Source: Rubritalea profundi
Lineage (GTDB): Bacteria > Verrucomicrobiota > Verrucomicrobiia > Verrucomicrobiales > Akkermansiaceae
Length of the DNA: 64,000 nt
Reading direction: 5' to 3'
Assembly: GCF_002954445.1 (NCBI RefSeq)
Contig: NZ_MQWA01000001.1
Coordinates: 2,380,223 to 2,444,222, forward strand
A program made the translations under genes and the position numbers. Shown here piece after piece: positions 1-8,517 of the stretch; position 1 is the stretch's first letter; each line of letters begins with the position of its first letter. Below the pieces are notes generated by a model. It was not told the DNA's origin. It did no database searches and was given only the letters and a program-made list of their open reading frames with translations.

Positions 1-372
1 AAGGTGCACGGACTCGGAGTATTTGTTCCAATATACAACCTATGGGTGTACTTTATCTGTTTGTTAGCGCCAAGAAATTACAAACGACATAAAAAGCTAG
101 GGGCAGGTGTCCTCTTTTACATACTGCTATTTGGCATAGGTATTGCAGGGAGTGTTTTGTTTTTAGTGCCTAAAATAGGAGCTAAGAATTTATCGGCTCT
201 GGTGATAACTGAGAGCATGACCGACTACTATAAAGGGAAAACCAGTTTCACCTCCCGTCTCAATACCAACGCGAGTGAAGCTGCTAGTTCAAAAGCTCGT
301 CAAGAGCAGATGAAGAAGCAGAGAGAAATAGAGCGCGAGCAGTCGAAGGGGAGTATGCGGAAACTACCGTAG
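1..372 (+). CDS. Hypothetical membrane protein, 3' part only
   Basis: The frame is open from the first base, so the gene probably starts left of the window; the GTG at base 4 is not a convincing start. The visible product has two hydrophobic stretches (about residues 5-25 and 35-55), then a polar tail rich in Lys, Arg, Glu and Gln that ends in a basic region. This fits a small inner-membrane protein with a cytoplasmic tail. I do not recognise the family. It converges on the YmdB-type gene with a single base between the two stop codons, so no terminator separates them. Confidence 0.5.
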   Translation, partial: KVHGLGVFVPIYNLWVYFICLLAPRNYKRHKKLGAGVLFYILLFGIGIAGSVLFLVPKIGAKNLSALVITESMTDYYKGKTSFTSRLNTNASEAASSKARQEQMKKQREIEREQSKGSMRKLP

Positions 373-373
373 C

Positions 374-1171
374 CTACATCTCGCCCGGCTCCAGAAGGCG
401 ATTGTATCTCTCGATGCTTTTCGCTTTTCCTGTCTCTGGATCTATTTCGGCAATGACACCACAAAGTCTCACTGGGCCTTTCGCTACAGGGAAACGAGTC
501 GGTAGTGATGACTTGAAACGGTAGATAATACTTTCGACGTTGCGTCCTAAAATGGAGGTTTCAGGGCCACACATTCCAGCATCTGTAATATGTGCAGTTC
601 CATTGGGCAGGATGCGTTCGTCGGCAGTTTGGACATGTGTGTGGGTTCCGACGATGACCGATGCCTTACCATCGAGGTGGTAGCCCATCGCTATTTTCTC
701 GCTGGTTGTTTCGGCGTGGAAATCGAGGAAGATCATTTTTGTGCCGTCTTTGATGAGGGCGTTGACCGTGTCTTCGAGGATGAGGAAGGGGTTTTCTAAT
801 GCCTGGCCCATGAAAGTACGGCCTTGTGCGTTGAGCACCGCTAACTTTCCTGCGGGGGTGTCGATGCTGATGAGTCCGCTTCCTGGCACACCTTCAGGGT
901 AGTTGATCGGGCGCAAAATGCGTTTCTCATTACTGAGATGGTCGGCTAAGTCGCGCTGGTCCCAGACATGGTCACCAGTGGTGATGACATCCGCTCCAGC
1001 TTTGAAAAGGTCGTTAGCGATAGAGGGGGTGATGCCTCGGCCGCCAGCTGAGTTCTCACCATTGACGATGGTGAAATCTATGGAATGTTCCTTCTGGATG
1101 GTGGAAAGAAATTTGATCACCGACTTCCTGCCGGGTTCTCCGACGATATCTCCTAAAAAAAGAATGCGCAT
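374..1171 (-). CDS. YmdB-family metallophosphoesterase (TIGR00282)
   Basis: The product (265 aa from the ATG at 1171) opens with the metallophosphoesterase signature MRILFLGDIVGEPGR. It continues with NGENSAGG, TTGDHVWDQ and GTHTHVQTADERILP, which carry the Asp, Asn, Glu and His residues that bind the two metals. Characterised members of the family (Bacillus YmdB) hydrolyse 2',3'-cyclic nucleotides and act in the cytoplasm. The start at 1171 is preferred over the longer frame because the family begins exactly at MRILFLGD. It is divergent from the amidase gene, with about 100 bp for two promoters. The family assignment is firm; the physiological substrate is not known. Confidence 0.9.
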   Translation of the reverse strand: MRILFLGDIVGEPGRKSVIKFLSTIQKEHSIDFTIVNGENSAGGRGITPSIANDLFKAGADVITTGDHVWDQRDLADHLSNEKRILRPINYPEGVPGSGLISIDTPAGKLAVLNAQGRTFMGQALENPFLILEDTVNALIKDGTKMIFLDFHAETTSEKIAMGYHLDGKASVIVGTHTHVQTADERILPNGTAHITDAGMCGPETSILGRNVESIIYRFKSSLPTRFPVAKGPVRLCGVIAEIDPETGKAKSIERYNRLLEPGEM

Positions 1172-1275
1172 TGCGTAACTTGGTCTTCGTTTCACTCGTA
1201 CTCAGATGTACTATCAGCCGTAGAGTCGGACGAGCAAACCACACCGACACCAGCGATACCAGCCCTATCACCGTT

Positions 1276-2838
1276 ATGCCCCGTAAAAACTTAGCTTTGG
1301 AAATTTCACTAGTCGTCTGCGCCTTGCTTGGTGCCTTTATTGTGCAAGCGGTGGTTTCACAAACGAAGCCGCCTAAGATGCCTAAATTTGAAAGGTCTAA
1401 TTATTCGGAGGAAATTGTAGGAATAGTAAAAGGGGAAACTGTGGCTATTAGCGAGAGCGAACAGCCCAGCAACGCCATTCCAGTCAAATATGATAAGCAT
1501 CAGTCAGCTCTAGGCCATGCTCCGCAGTGGGATTTATTGGATGCTTATCAGTACACGGTGTCTCGCGCTGAGTTTATACATTTGATGAGTAATGTGTATT
1601 CTGTGGGTCCCTATTGGAAGGATTGGTTCACGCTGGAGGCGGAGCACGTCTTGATCAAAACCCACGGCAATGACTTATCGAAAACCTATAAATTAGCTTT
1701 CCAAAATGAGGTGGTTGAGGCGAAGCCTAAAAAGTTCTGGCGCACTAGAGTGGAGCTGGGAGAAAGTTCTGAGTCAGCACCCTTGTTAGGTCTACGAATA
1801 GCAATCGACCCTGGACACATTGGTGGCGATTACGCCGAAATCGAGCACAGGAGATTCATTTTGAAGGACGGAGTTCCGCCGATTCAAGAGGGAAATATGA
1901 CACTCACTGTCGCAGAGTTGCTGATGAATCAATTAGAGTCATTAGGGGCGACTGTGCACCTTGTCCGGGATAAGAATAGCCCCGTCAATCCGTTCCGACC
2001 AGAGAACTACTATGCTTATGCTGAGTCCAAGCTGATTTTGAATAAGTCTGCTGTGACTGAGCAAAGTGTGAAGCGTGAGGCCGATAAGCTTTTCTATAGA
2101 AATGGTGAAATTCGTGCGCGAGCTGAACTTGTCAATCAAGAGCTAAAACCTGACATCGTTCTTTGTTTACATTTCAATGCGGATGCTGAGCCCGATCCTG
2201 AAGATCCCAGCTTATATGAAAAAGAGCACTTCCACATGATCCTCAATGGCGCCTACACTCAGAGCGAGTTGGCACATGACGATGAGCGCTTCCAATGCGT
2301 TCTTAAGATTCTACAAGGAAACCATGCTGAGGAAGCTAAGCTCACCGCCGCTGCGGCCGCGAGCTTTCATGCTGAATCGGGTTTGCCGCCCTACCAATAT
2401 ACGTCGAACTCGAGCCGGGCCGTGAACGTAGATGGAAACCCTTTTTTATGGGCACGAAACTTGATAGCTAACAGATTGTACGATTGTCCAGTACTGTATT
2501 TTGAACCCTACCTGATGAATGGTAAAGATTCCTACAAGCGGATGCAGGTCGGAGATTACTCTGGATTGGGCTTTGTGAACGGGAAGCTGCGACCATCAAT
2601 TTACCGTGAATACGTCAATGCTGTGACAAAAGGCCTGGTTAATTATTACACCGCTGAAATAGTCGTTGAGAAGCCTCCTGAGACACTGAGTAAAGATCCT
2701 CAAGTGATCGATCCACTCGTGAAAGTTGCCGCTGAAGCGGATCCGAAAGAATTGCAAAGTCAGCCCGAAGACGCAGCTTCGGAGTCAGCGGAGTCAGCGG
2801 AGTTCGATCAGTCTAACAGTGAAGTAGAGACCGAATGA
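1276..2838 (+). CDS. N-acetylmuramoyl-L-alanine amidase (Amidase_3)
   Basis: A Zn-dependent peptidoglycan amidase that cleaves the MurNAc-L-Ala bond, probably in the periplasm. From the ATG at 1276 there is a single N-terminal hydrophobic segment (about residues 6-25) acting as a signal or anchor. A poorly conserved region of about 150 aa follows, then the Amidase_3 core: IAIDPGHIGGD with the first Zn-binding His, a conserved Glu in IQEGNMTLTVAELL, and DIVLCLHFNAD with a further His. The C-terminus is acidic and Glu/Ser-rich. The longer frame from TTG 1171 would run into the divergent gene's start and put the hydrophobic segment internally, so 1276 is preferred. The stop overlaps the next start by 4 bp (ATGA), which suggests translational coupling. 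Confidence 0.87.
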   Translation: MPRKNLALEISLVVCALLGAFIVQAVVSQTKPPKMPKFERSNYSEEIVGIVKGETVAISESEQPSNAIPVKYDKHQSALGHAPQWDLLDAYQYTVSRAEFIHLMSNVYSVGPYWKDWFTLEAEHVLIKTHGNDLSKTYKLAFQNEVVEAKPKKFWRTRVELGESSESAPLLGLRIAIDPGHIGGDYAEIEHRRFILKDGVPPIQEGNMTLTVAELLMNQLESLGATVHLVRDKNSPVNPFRPENYYAYAESKLILNKSAVTEQSVKREADKLFYRNGEIRARAELVNQELKPDIVLCLHFNADAEPDPEDPSLYEKEHFHMILNGAYTQSELAHDDERFQCVLKILQGNHAEEAKLTAAAAASFHAESGLPPYQYTSNSSRAVNVDGNPFLWARNLIANRLYDCPVLYFEPYLMNGKDSYKRMQVGDYSGLGFVNGKLRPSIYREYVNAVTKGLVNYYTAEIVVEKPPETLSKDPQVIDPLVKVAAEADPKELQSQPEDAASESAESAEFDQSNSEVETE

Positions 2839-3662
2839 AACATCTATTAGTCGCCGGAAATGGCTTTGTCGGAAAAGTTACTCAGAAGTTATTCACAAAG
2901 AATGGCTGGAAGGTAACAACAATGAGTAGAAATGGTGCTGGAGACCAGCATGCTGACCTTACTTCTTTAAAGTCGTTAGATCACCTTTCTAAATCAATTA
3001 GTTATCCTAGTCATATTGTGCATTGTGCCAGTGCTGGCGGAGGCGGAATCGAGTCTTATGCTGCAGTATATCGGGATGGAGCGAGGAATTTAGCGGAGAT
3101 ATTCCCAGATTCACACATGTTATTCACATCAAGTACCTCGGTTTACCCGCAGGTGAGTGGCGAGCTGGTGACAGAGAAGTCTCCGACAGATCTTGAGCGT
3201 GAGACGGGTCAATTATTACTGGAAGCTGAGCAAGTCATTTTGAAGGCAAAGGGGACCGTGGCGCGTCTAGCTGGAGTGTATGGCAATGGTCGTTCGTATC
3301 TGTTGCGTCGCTTTTTGGCAGGTGAAGCTGCGATGGAGGAAGATGGCAGCCGGCTGCTTAATCACACCCACCATGAAGATGCGGCACGGGCGATTTTATT
3401 TCTTTGTGAAATGGGGGAGAGAGCGCGTGGTGAGATCTATAATGTGTGTGATTCTCACCCCATGAGCCAACTTGAGACGTATCAGGCACTGGCCTCAATC
3501 TTCAGCAAAGACCTACCTCCGAGTGTTCCACGCAATCTTCAAAGCAAGCGTGGTTGGTCTGACAAGGCAGTTTCTAACGCTAAAATCAGAGCGCTAGGTT
3601 GGGAGCCAGCTTACCCATCGCTCATCGCGGCAGCGGAAGAAGTTGCCGCTAGCCTTAAGTGA
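2835..3662 (+). CDS. NAD(P)-dependent epimerase/dehydratase family protein (extended SDR)
   Basis: The 275-aa product starts with a Rossmann nucleotide-binding motif (GNGFVGK, residues 8-14), followed by HCASAGGGG and a SSTSVYP segment typical of YeeZ-like atypical SDRs. HTHHEDAARAILF and the CDSHPMS region match the C-terminal half of NAD-dependent epimerase/dehydratases. The canonical YxxxK pair is not clear, so catalysis on sugars is uncertain; the YeeZ subgroup has no established reaction. It overlaps the amidase gene by 4 bp and probably shares its transcript. Cytoplasmic. Confidence 0.82.
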   Translation: MKHLLVAGNGFVGKVTQKLFTKNGWKVTTMSRNGAGDQHADLTSLKSLDHLSKSISYPSHIVHCASAGGGGIESYAAVYRDGARNLAEIFPDSHMLFTSSTSVYPQVSGELVTEKSPTDLERETGQLLLEAEQVILKAKGTVARLAGVYGNGRSYLLRRFLAGEAAMEEDGSRLLNHTHHEDAARAILFLCEMGERARGEIYNVCDSHPMSQLETYQALASIFSKDLPPSVPRNLQSKRGWSDKAVSNAKIRALGWEPAYPSLIAAAEEVAASLK

Positions 3663-3691
3663 TCGATATTTCACTGGCATGAATCGTGTCC

Positions 3692-4600
3692 ATGGGCATG
3701 ATAACGCACATGATTTCAGAGATTTTTCACGCTGAGGATTGGCAGGAAGTAGCAGGCTTTACATTTGAAGACATCACTTACCACGAAGCTGTTGTCGGTG
3801 GGACCGTGCGGATTGCATTCAATCGCCCAGAGTGCCGCAATGCTTTCCGCCCGAAAACTGTGGATGAACTCTATCAGGCGTTAGAGCATGCACGAGTAAA
3901 TGACGCGATCGGTGTGGTGATACTCACTGGAAATGGCCCGAGCGCTAAAGATGGCGGCTGGGCATTTTGTTCAGGTGGTGACCAACGTGTCCGCGGCAAG
4001 GACGGCTATAAGTACGACGGCACTGAAGATGCGACAGGGAAGAATCTCGGGCGTCTGCACATTCTAGAAGTCCAGCGGCTCATCCGGTTTATGCCCAAGG
4101 TCGTGATGGCTGTGGTGCCCGGTTACGCAGTAGGCGGTGGGCATTCGCTCCACGTTATCTGCGATCTAACACTCGCTTCGGAAGAGCACGCGGTCTTCCA
4201 ACAAAAAGATGCAGATGTCGCCAGCTTTGACGCAGGTTACGGATCGGCTTATCTAGCCAAGCAAGTCGGTCAGAAGCGAGCGCGTGAAATCTTTTTCCTA
4301 GGTCTTCGCTACACCGCGCAAGACGCCTACGAAATGGGGATGGTCAACAAAGTAGTGCCGCACGCCGAGCTCGAAAAGAAAGCGCTCGAGTGGGCCTGCA
4401 TCATCAATGATAAATCGCCAACTGCTCAGAAGATGCTGAAATACGCCTTCAACATGACCGACGACGGAATGGTGGGCCAACAAATCTTTGCCGGCGAAGC
4501 TACCCGCCTAGCCTACGGCACCGATGAAGCAGCAGAAGGCCGCGAAGCCTTTGTTGAAAAACGCCAAGCCGATTTCTCCAAGTTCTCTAGGCAGTATTAG
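3692..4600 (+). CDS. menB: 1,4-dihydroxy-2-naphthoyl-CoA synthase (MenB)
   Basis: This crotonase-fold enzyme closes the naphthoquinone ring (o-succinylbenzoyl-CoA to DHNA-CoA) in menaquinone synthesis. Diagnostic segments are NRPECRNAFRPKTVDEL, GGWAFCSGGDQ (oxyanion hole and the MenB-specific Gly-Gly-Asp), PGYAVGGGHSLH, and DAGYGSAYLA, which carries the conserved Asp and Tyr that separate MenB from other crotonases. Length (about 300 aa) is normal. Four in-frame starts lie within 24 bp (GTG 3686; ATG 3692, 3698 and 3710) and none has a strong Shine-Dalgarno, so the exact start is uncertain. No other men genes lie nearby. A good rho-independent terminator follows. Confidence 0.93.
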   Translation: MGMITHMISEIFHAEDWQEVAGFTFEDITYHEAVVGGTVRIAFNRPECRNAFRPKTVDELYQALEHARVNDAIGVVILTGNGPSAKDGGWAFCSGGDQRVRGKDGYKYDGTEDATGKNLGRLHILEVQRLIRFMPKVVMAVVPGYAVGGGHSLHVICDLTLASEEHAVFQQKDADVASFDAGYGSAYLAKQVGQKRAREIFFLGLRYTAQDAYEMGMVNKVVPHAELEKKALEWACIINDKSPTAQKMLKYAFNMTDDGMVGQQIFAGEATRLAYGTDEAAEGREAFVEKRQADFSKFSRQY

Positions 4601-4655
4601 AGAGGAAACAAAAAGCCACTTGGATTACTCCAGCGCGGCTTTTGGTTGTTCGTAG

Positions 4656-4682
4656 AAGAGCCATCTGGGCTCTTTATTTTTT
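4656..4682 (+). terminator. Rho-independent terminator after menB
   Basis: Seven-base stem AAGAGCC/GGCTCTT with a 5-nt loop, followed by a T-rich run (TATTTTTT). It is preceded by a weaker AAAAGCC...GGCTTTT repeat at about 4612-4644. Placed to end menB transcription. Confidence 0.75.
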
Positions 4683-4704
4683 AAGTGTCGTAGTCCTTGG
4701 TGAT

Positions 4705-4735
4705 TCATTAAAGAGGCTGGAAGCCTCTTCTACGG
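4705..4735. repeat. Dispersed intergenic palindrome, 'AGAGGCT' stem type
   Basis: A palindrome with stem AAGAGGCT/AGCCTCTT, flanked by TTAA on the left and CTACGG on the right. The same design recurs at 17148-17178 and 17212-17243, with a decayed copy at 15366-15392. It abuts the leuS stop codon and could fold in leuS mRNA, but it lacks a T-run in that direction. Confidence 0.6.
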
Positions 4736-7347
4736 CTAGTTGGCTACGATGTTGACGAGGCGGCCTGGGACGACGATGACCTTGCGGATTGTGAGACCGT
4801 CGGTGTGGGACTGGACGCTGGCGTCGGCTTTAGCGAGGGCTTCGACTTCTTCCTTGGATGCGTCTTTGTTCACTAGCAATTTAGCGCGGACTTTGCCATT
4901 CACCTGTACCACGATCTGGATCTCAGATTCTATGAGGAATTCCTCAATGAATTTTGGCCAGAATTGCTCGGAAAGGAGGGTGTCGTTGCCGAGTTGTTTG
5001 TTGATCTCTTCGGTGATGTGTGGGGCAAATGGGTTGAGCACTTTGAGGAAATCAACGAGCAAGCTCACAGGGATTTTGTCAGCCTTGGTGAAGGCGTTGG
5101 TGCAGATCATCATTTGCGAGATAGCAGTGTTGAAGGACATAGAGTCGATGTCTTCGCCGACCTTCTTGATTGTTTCGTGAACCACCTTGAGGAGAGCTTT
5201 GTCCGTAGGCTCTTCGGTGACGACTTTTTCGGAGAGAGTCCACTGACCAGCTTGGTTCTGGGTGAACACTGCGCGCCAGACTTTTCCGAGGAAACGAGAA
5301 ACGCCTTCGACGCCTTTCATCTGCCACGGTTTCACCTGTGTGAGTGGGCCCATGAACATCTCGTAGAGACGGAGTGAATCCGCACCGTAGAGTTCTACTA
5401 CTTCGTCAGGGTTGACGACGTTGCCGATAGACTTTGACATCTTCTGACCGTCTTCACCTAGGATGAGACCTTGGTTGACGAGCTTTTTGAAGGGCTCCTT
5501 TGTGGTGAGATGGCCGAGGTCGTGGAGGACTTTGTGCCAGAAGCGAGCGTAGAGGAGGTGGAGCACTGCGTGCTCGGTGCCGCCGACGTAGAGGTCGACT
5601 GCTGCGTCTTCGCCACCCCAGTAGTTTTCAGCTTCTTTGGAGATGAAGCGCTCGGAGTTGTTAGGGTCGCAGTAGCGGAGGTAGTACCAGCATGAGCCAG
5701 CCCACTGAGGCATGGTGTTAGTCTCGCGCTCGGCGGTCTCTGAGTACTGGATCCAGTCGGTTGCTTTGACCAACGGGCCACGTGGGTCGCCGGTTGGCTT
5801 GAAGTCTTCCATTTCTGGCTGGAGAAGCGGGAGTTCGCTTTCGTCGAGCACTCTGTGCTGGCCGTTTTCCCAAAGAACTGGGAAGGGCTCGCCCCAATAG
5901 CGCTGACGGCTGAAGAGCCAGTCGCGAAGCTTGAAGTTGGTTTTGAAGGTGCCTTTCTTGTTGTCGAGAAGCCACTTGATGGTCGCCTTCTTTGCATCCT
6001 TGGTTTTCATCCCGTCGAGGAACCCTGAATTGACTGCGATGCCGTTGCCGTCTAATGAGTTACTTTCAAGTCCTCCGTCTTTGTGTAAAATTAGATAGTC
6101 TCCACGGAAAGCGTTAGCTCCCATGATTTTGAGAGCTTCATCTGTAGAAATTGAACTAGGAATAACAACCTGTTTGATGGGGATGTCATACTTAGTGGCG
6201 AATTCATAGTCGCGCTCGTCGTGTGCAGGAACCGCCATGATAGCGCCCGTGCCGTAGCCCATCATCACGTAGTCAGCGATCCATACTGGAACTTGCTCAC
6301 CATTGACCGGGTTAGTTGCGTAAGCGCCGGTGAAGATGCCGGACTTGTCTTTGTTGAGGTCGCCTCGCTCGAGGTCTGACTTGTTAGCGCACGCTTTGAT
6401 ATAAGCCTCGACAGCGTCCTTCTGCTCAGCAGAAGTAATGCTGGAAACAAGTGCGTGCTCAGGTGCGAGCACCATGTAGGTGGCTCCGAAAAGTGTGTCA
6501 GGACGTGTGGTGAAGACAGTCACTTCGTTGCCATCGATGTCGAAAGTCACTTCAGCACCAGTCGACTTGCCGATCCAGTTGGTCTGGAGGCTTTGATTGA
6601 GTCTGGCCAATCGAGGGGGTCGAGTTCGTCGATGAGACGCTGCGAGTACTTGGTGATACGGAGCATCCATTGCTTGAGATTGCGGCGCTCGACGGTGTGG
6701 CCTTTCGCCTTCCACTCGTCGATTTCTTCGTTAGCTAACACAGTGCCGAGGTCAGGTGACCAGTTCACGGGAGCTTCGGAGATGAAGGCGAGGCGCTCTT
6801 CGTCGATCTCTTCACGTGAAAGCCCTTTGGCTTCGAGCTCAGAGATTGGCTTGGCCTTCTTTTCCTCTTCACAGAAATAAGAATTGTAGAGCTGGATGAA
6901 GAGCCACTGAGTCCACTTCACGTAGCCTGGGTCGGTGGTGTTGATTTCACGATCCCAGTCGTAGCCAAATCCGAGTGATTTGAGCTGCTTGCGGAAGTTG
7001 TTGATATTCTGCTCGGTGGTGATGCGCGGGTGCTGGCCAGTTTTGATGGCGTATTGCTCAGCAGGTAAGCCGAATGCGTCCCAGCCCATTGGGTGGAGGA
7101 CGTTGTGACCATTCATCCGCTTGTAGCGGCCGATGATGTCAGTCGCGGTGTAACCTTCTGGGTGGCCAACGTGGAGGCCAGAACCGGATGGGTAAGGGAA
7201 CATATCGAGGACGAAGTACTTTGGCTTCGTAGCATCGAAGTCAGCATCACCTGGGTTCGGGGTGCGGAAGGTCTTGTTCTCGTCCCAGTAGGATTGCCAC
7301 TGTGGCTCGAAGACGTCGAATGGGAATGGTCTGTGTTGGTCGGACAT
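4736..7347 (-). CDS. leuS: Leucyl-tRNA synthetase with an apparent 1-nt frameshift
   Basis: A class I aminoacyl-tRNA synthetase that charges tRNA-Leu. The N-terminal frame (7347 to about 6590) carries [13 protein letters not shown] (HIGH motif), the Zn/connective region and [19 protein letters not shown]. The second frame (about 6590 to 4736) carries the editing domain ([14 protein letters not shown]), the [15 protein letters not shown] block, KMSKS (about composite residue 635) and the anticodon-binding and C-terminal domains. Reading the joint as [13 protein letters not shown] restores family sequence if one base is added near 6589-6592, giving about 870 aa, the normal length. Because the gene is essential and no second copy is visible, a sequencing or assembly error is the simplest explanation; a real mutation cannot be excluded here. 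Confidence 0.93.
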
Positions 7348-7435
7348 GGTGTCAGTGAAAAGTGGTTAGGATAGAGTAGATAAGATATCTACCTGCTTGA
7401 TGCAGAGGTGTGTAGCGGGTGGGACGAATTGGTAA

Positions 7436-7473
7436 AGAAAAACCCATCATTCGCGGCTGCGAAAGATGGGTGA
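7436..7473 (-). terminator. Rho-independent terminator after the GYF_2 gene
   Basis: On the minus strand, ACCCATC pairs with GATGGGT around a partly paired TTCGCAGCCGCGAA centre, followed by TTTTTCTTT. It lies about 60 bp past the stop of the gene at 7536-8354. Confidence 0.7.
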
Positions 7474-7478
7474 TGACA

Positions 7479-7506
7479 GTAGCGCGACCGTCTAGGTCGC
7501 ATAAAG
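7479..7506. repeat. Dispersed intergenic palindrome, 'GCGACC' stem type
   Basis: GCGACC and GGTCGC around a TCTA centre, flanked by GTAGC on the left and ATAAAG on the right. Related copies are at 8495-8517 and 63074-63102. The flanks resemble those of the AGAGGCT-stem palindromes. Confidence 0.6.
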
Positions 7507-7535
7507 AAATTTCGTCGTAGGCGGGTGTCTAGAAT

Positions 7536-8354
7536 CTACTTTTTTGTGGGGATATGTGCGGGTCCAAAGTTGAGACCTCCACCTACGACACCTGTTGGGT
7601 TTGAGGCGTAACTCATCTTGCTGAGGCTAACCATGAAGTTGATGGCTTTGATGATCTGATAGGCCCAGATGAAGAAGCCAACACCTGGAAGCAGGAGTAG
7701 GCAAACGAAGGCGCCGATGCTTAGGCGAGGTGCGTCTTGGGTGTTCTCATAGCGATCCATGATTTCATTCCATTGGCGAGGAAGCCCGCCCATGGCAACG
7801 AAGATCCAATAGTAATTAAAGAGTGGGATGAAGAGGAATCCGACCGCTTTACCTGGTGTGATAGTCGCTCCACCTGGCTGCAGGCAACGCCACGCTTTGT
7901 AGAGGTAGATGTACGGGAGAATACTAAGGATGAGAAGCATGATGTAGCCAATGATGGCAATGCCAGTTCCCGCAGTAGCGTGATTAGCTGTTTGGCCGTT
8001 TGCAACTAAGCCTCCAATGATTAAGAATACTATTGCACCTGCGAATAGGCCAATAAGTTTACCGAAGCTTGCACCAGTGACGATAGTCGATGGGTATTGA
8101 CCGCCAGTAGGAGTGGGGTCGGTAGTCGGTGCTGCGTAAGCTGACTGTTCTGGAGCTTGCGCTGCAGGTGCGGGTGTTGCCGCAAAAAGTCCCTCTACTT
8201 GGCTAGCGGGAATCCATGCTTCTAAGCCGTCCGTCCAAACTTGGGTGGTTTGGACTATTTGTCCTTGGGCTGTGAGAGCTTGGAGTTGTGCCCCGGTGAC
8301 GGGGCCCTGCTGTTGGTTTTGGGCATCTAAGTAGTGCCATTGAGGTTCGCTCAT
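7536..8354 (-). CDS. GYF_2 (DUF4339) domain membrane protein
   Basis: The product (272 aa from ATG 8354) starts with a GYF_2 domain (WHYLDAQNQQQGPVTGAQL...VWTDGLEAWIPASQV, about residues 4-60), a presumed cytoplasmic protein-interaction module. A Pro/Ala-rich linker follows, then about four hydrophobic segments (roughly 95-120, 130-155, 175-195 and 225-245). The C-terminal part resembles small multi-TM domains such as DUF4328. No enzyme motif is visible. The upstream in-frame residues to 8414 are not family-like, so ATG 8354 is chosen. It stands alone between leuS and argH with its own terminator. Role unknown. Confidence 0.75.
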   Translation of the reverse strand: MSEPQWHYLDAQNQQQGPVTGAQLQALTAQGQIVQTTQVWTDGLEAWIPASQVEGLFAATPAPAAQAPEQSAYAAPTTDPTPTGGQYPSTIVTGASFGKLIGLFAGAIVFLIIGGLVANGQTANHATAGTGIAIIGYIMLLILSILPYIYLYKAWRCLQPGGATITPGKAVGFLFIPLFNYYWIFVAMGGLPRQWNEIMDRYENTQDAPRLSIGAFVCLLLLPGVGFFIWAYQIIKAINFMVSLSKMSYASNPTGVVGGGLNFGPAHIPTKK

Positions 8355-8450
8355 AGTATGGAGGTTTTCGCTTGGATTACACAAAATAGTAGCAAGTGAA
8401 TTGGCTGACTGCAATCACGCACTTCAAATAGTTAGGTGCTGTTAAATTTT

Positions 8451-8486
8451 TTAAAAAAAGAACCCCAAGCTGTTGCAGCTTTAGGT
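8451..8486 (-). terminator. Rho-independent terminator after argH
   Basis: Minus strand: AAGCTG-CAA-CAGCTT with extended pairing of AACCT and GGGGTT, followed by CTTTTTTT. Lies about 30 bp past the argH stop. Confidence 0.75.
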
Positions 8487-8494
8487 TGATAAAG

Positions 8495-8517
8495 GTTGAG
8501 CGACCGAGACGGTCACG
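8495..8517. repeat. Dispersed intergenic palindrome, 'GCGACC' stem type
   Basis: GAGCGACCGAGACGGTCACG: inverted GACC/GGTC arms with one degenerate stem position. It directly abuts the argH stop, in the same position relative to the gene end as the copy beside leuS. Confidence 0.5.
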
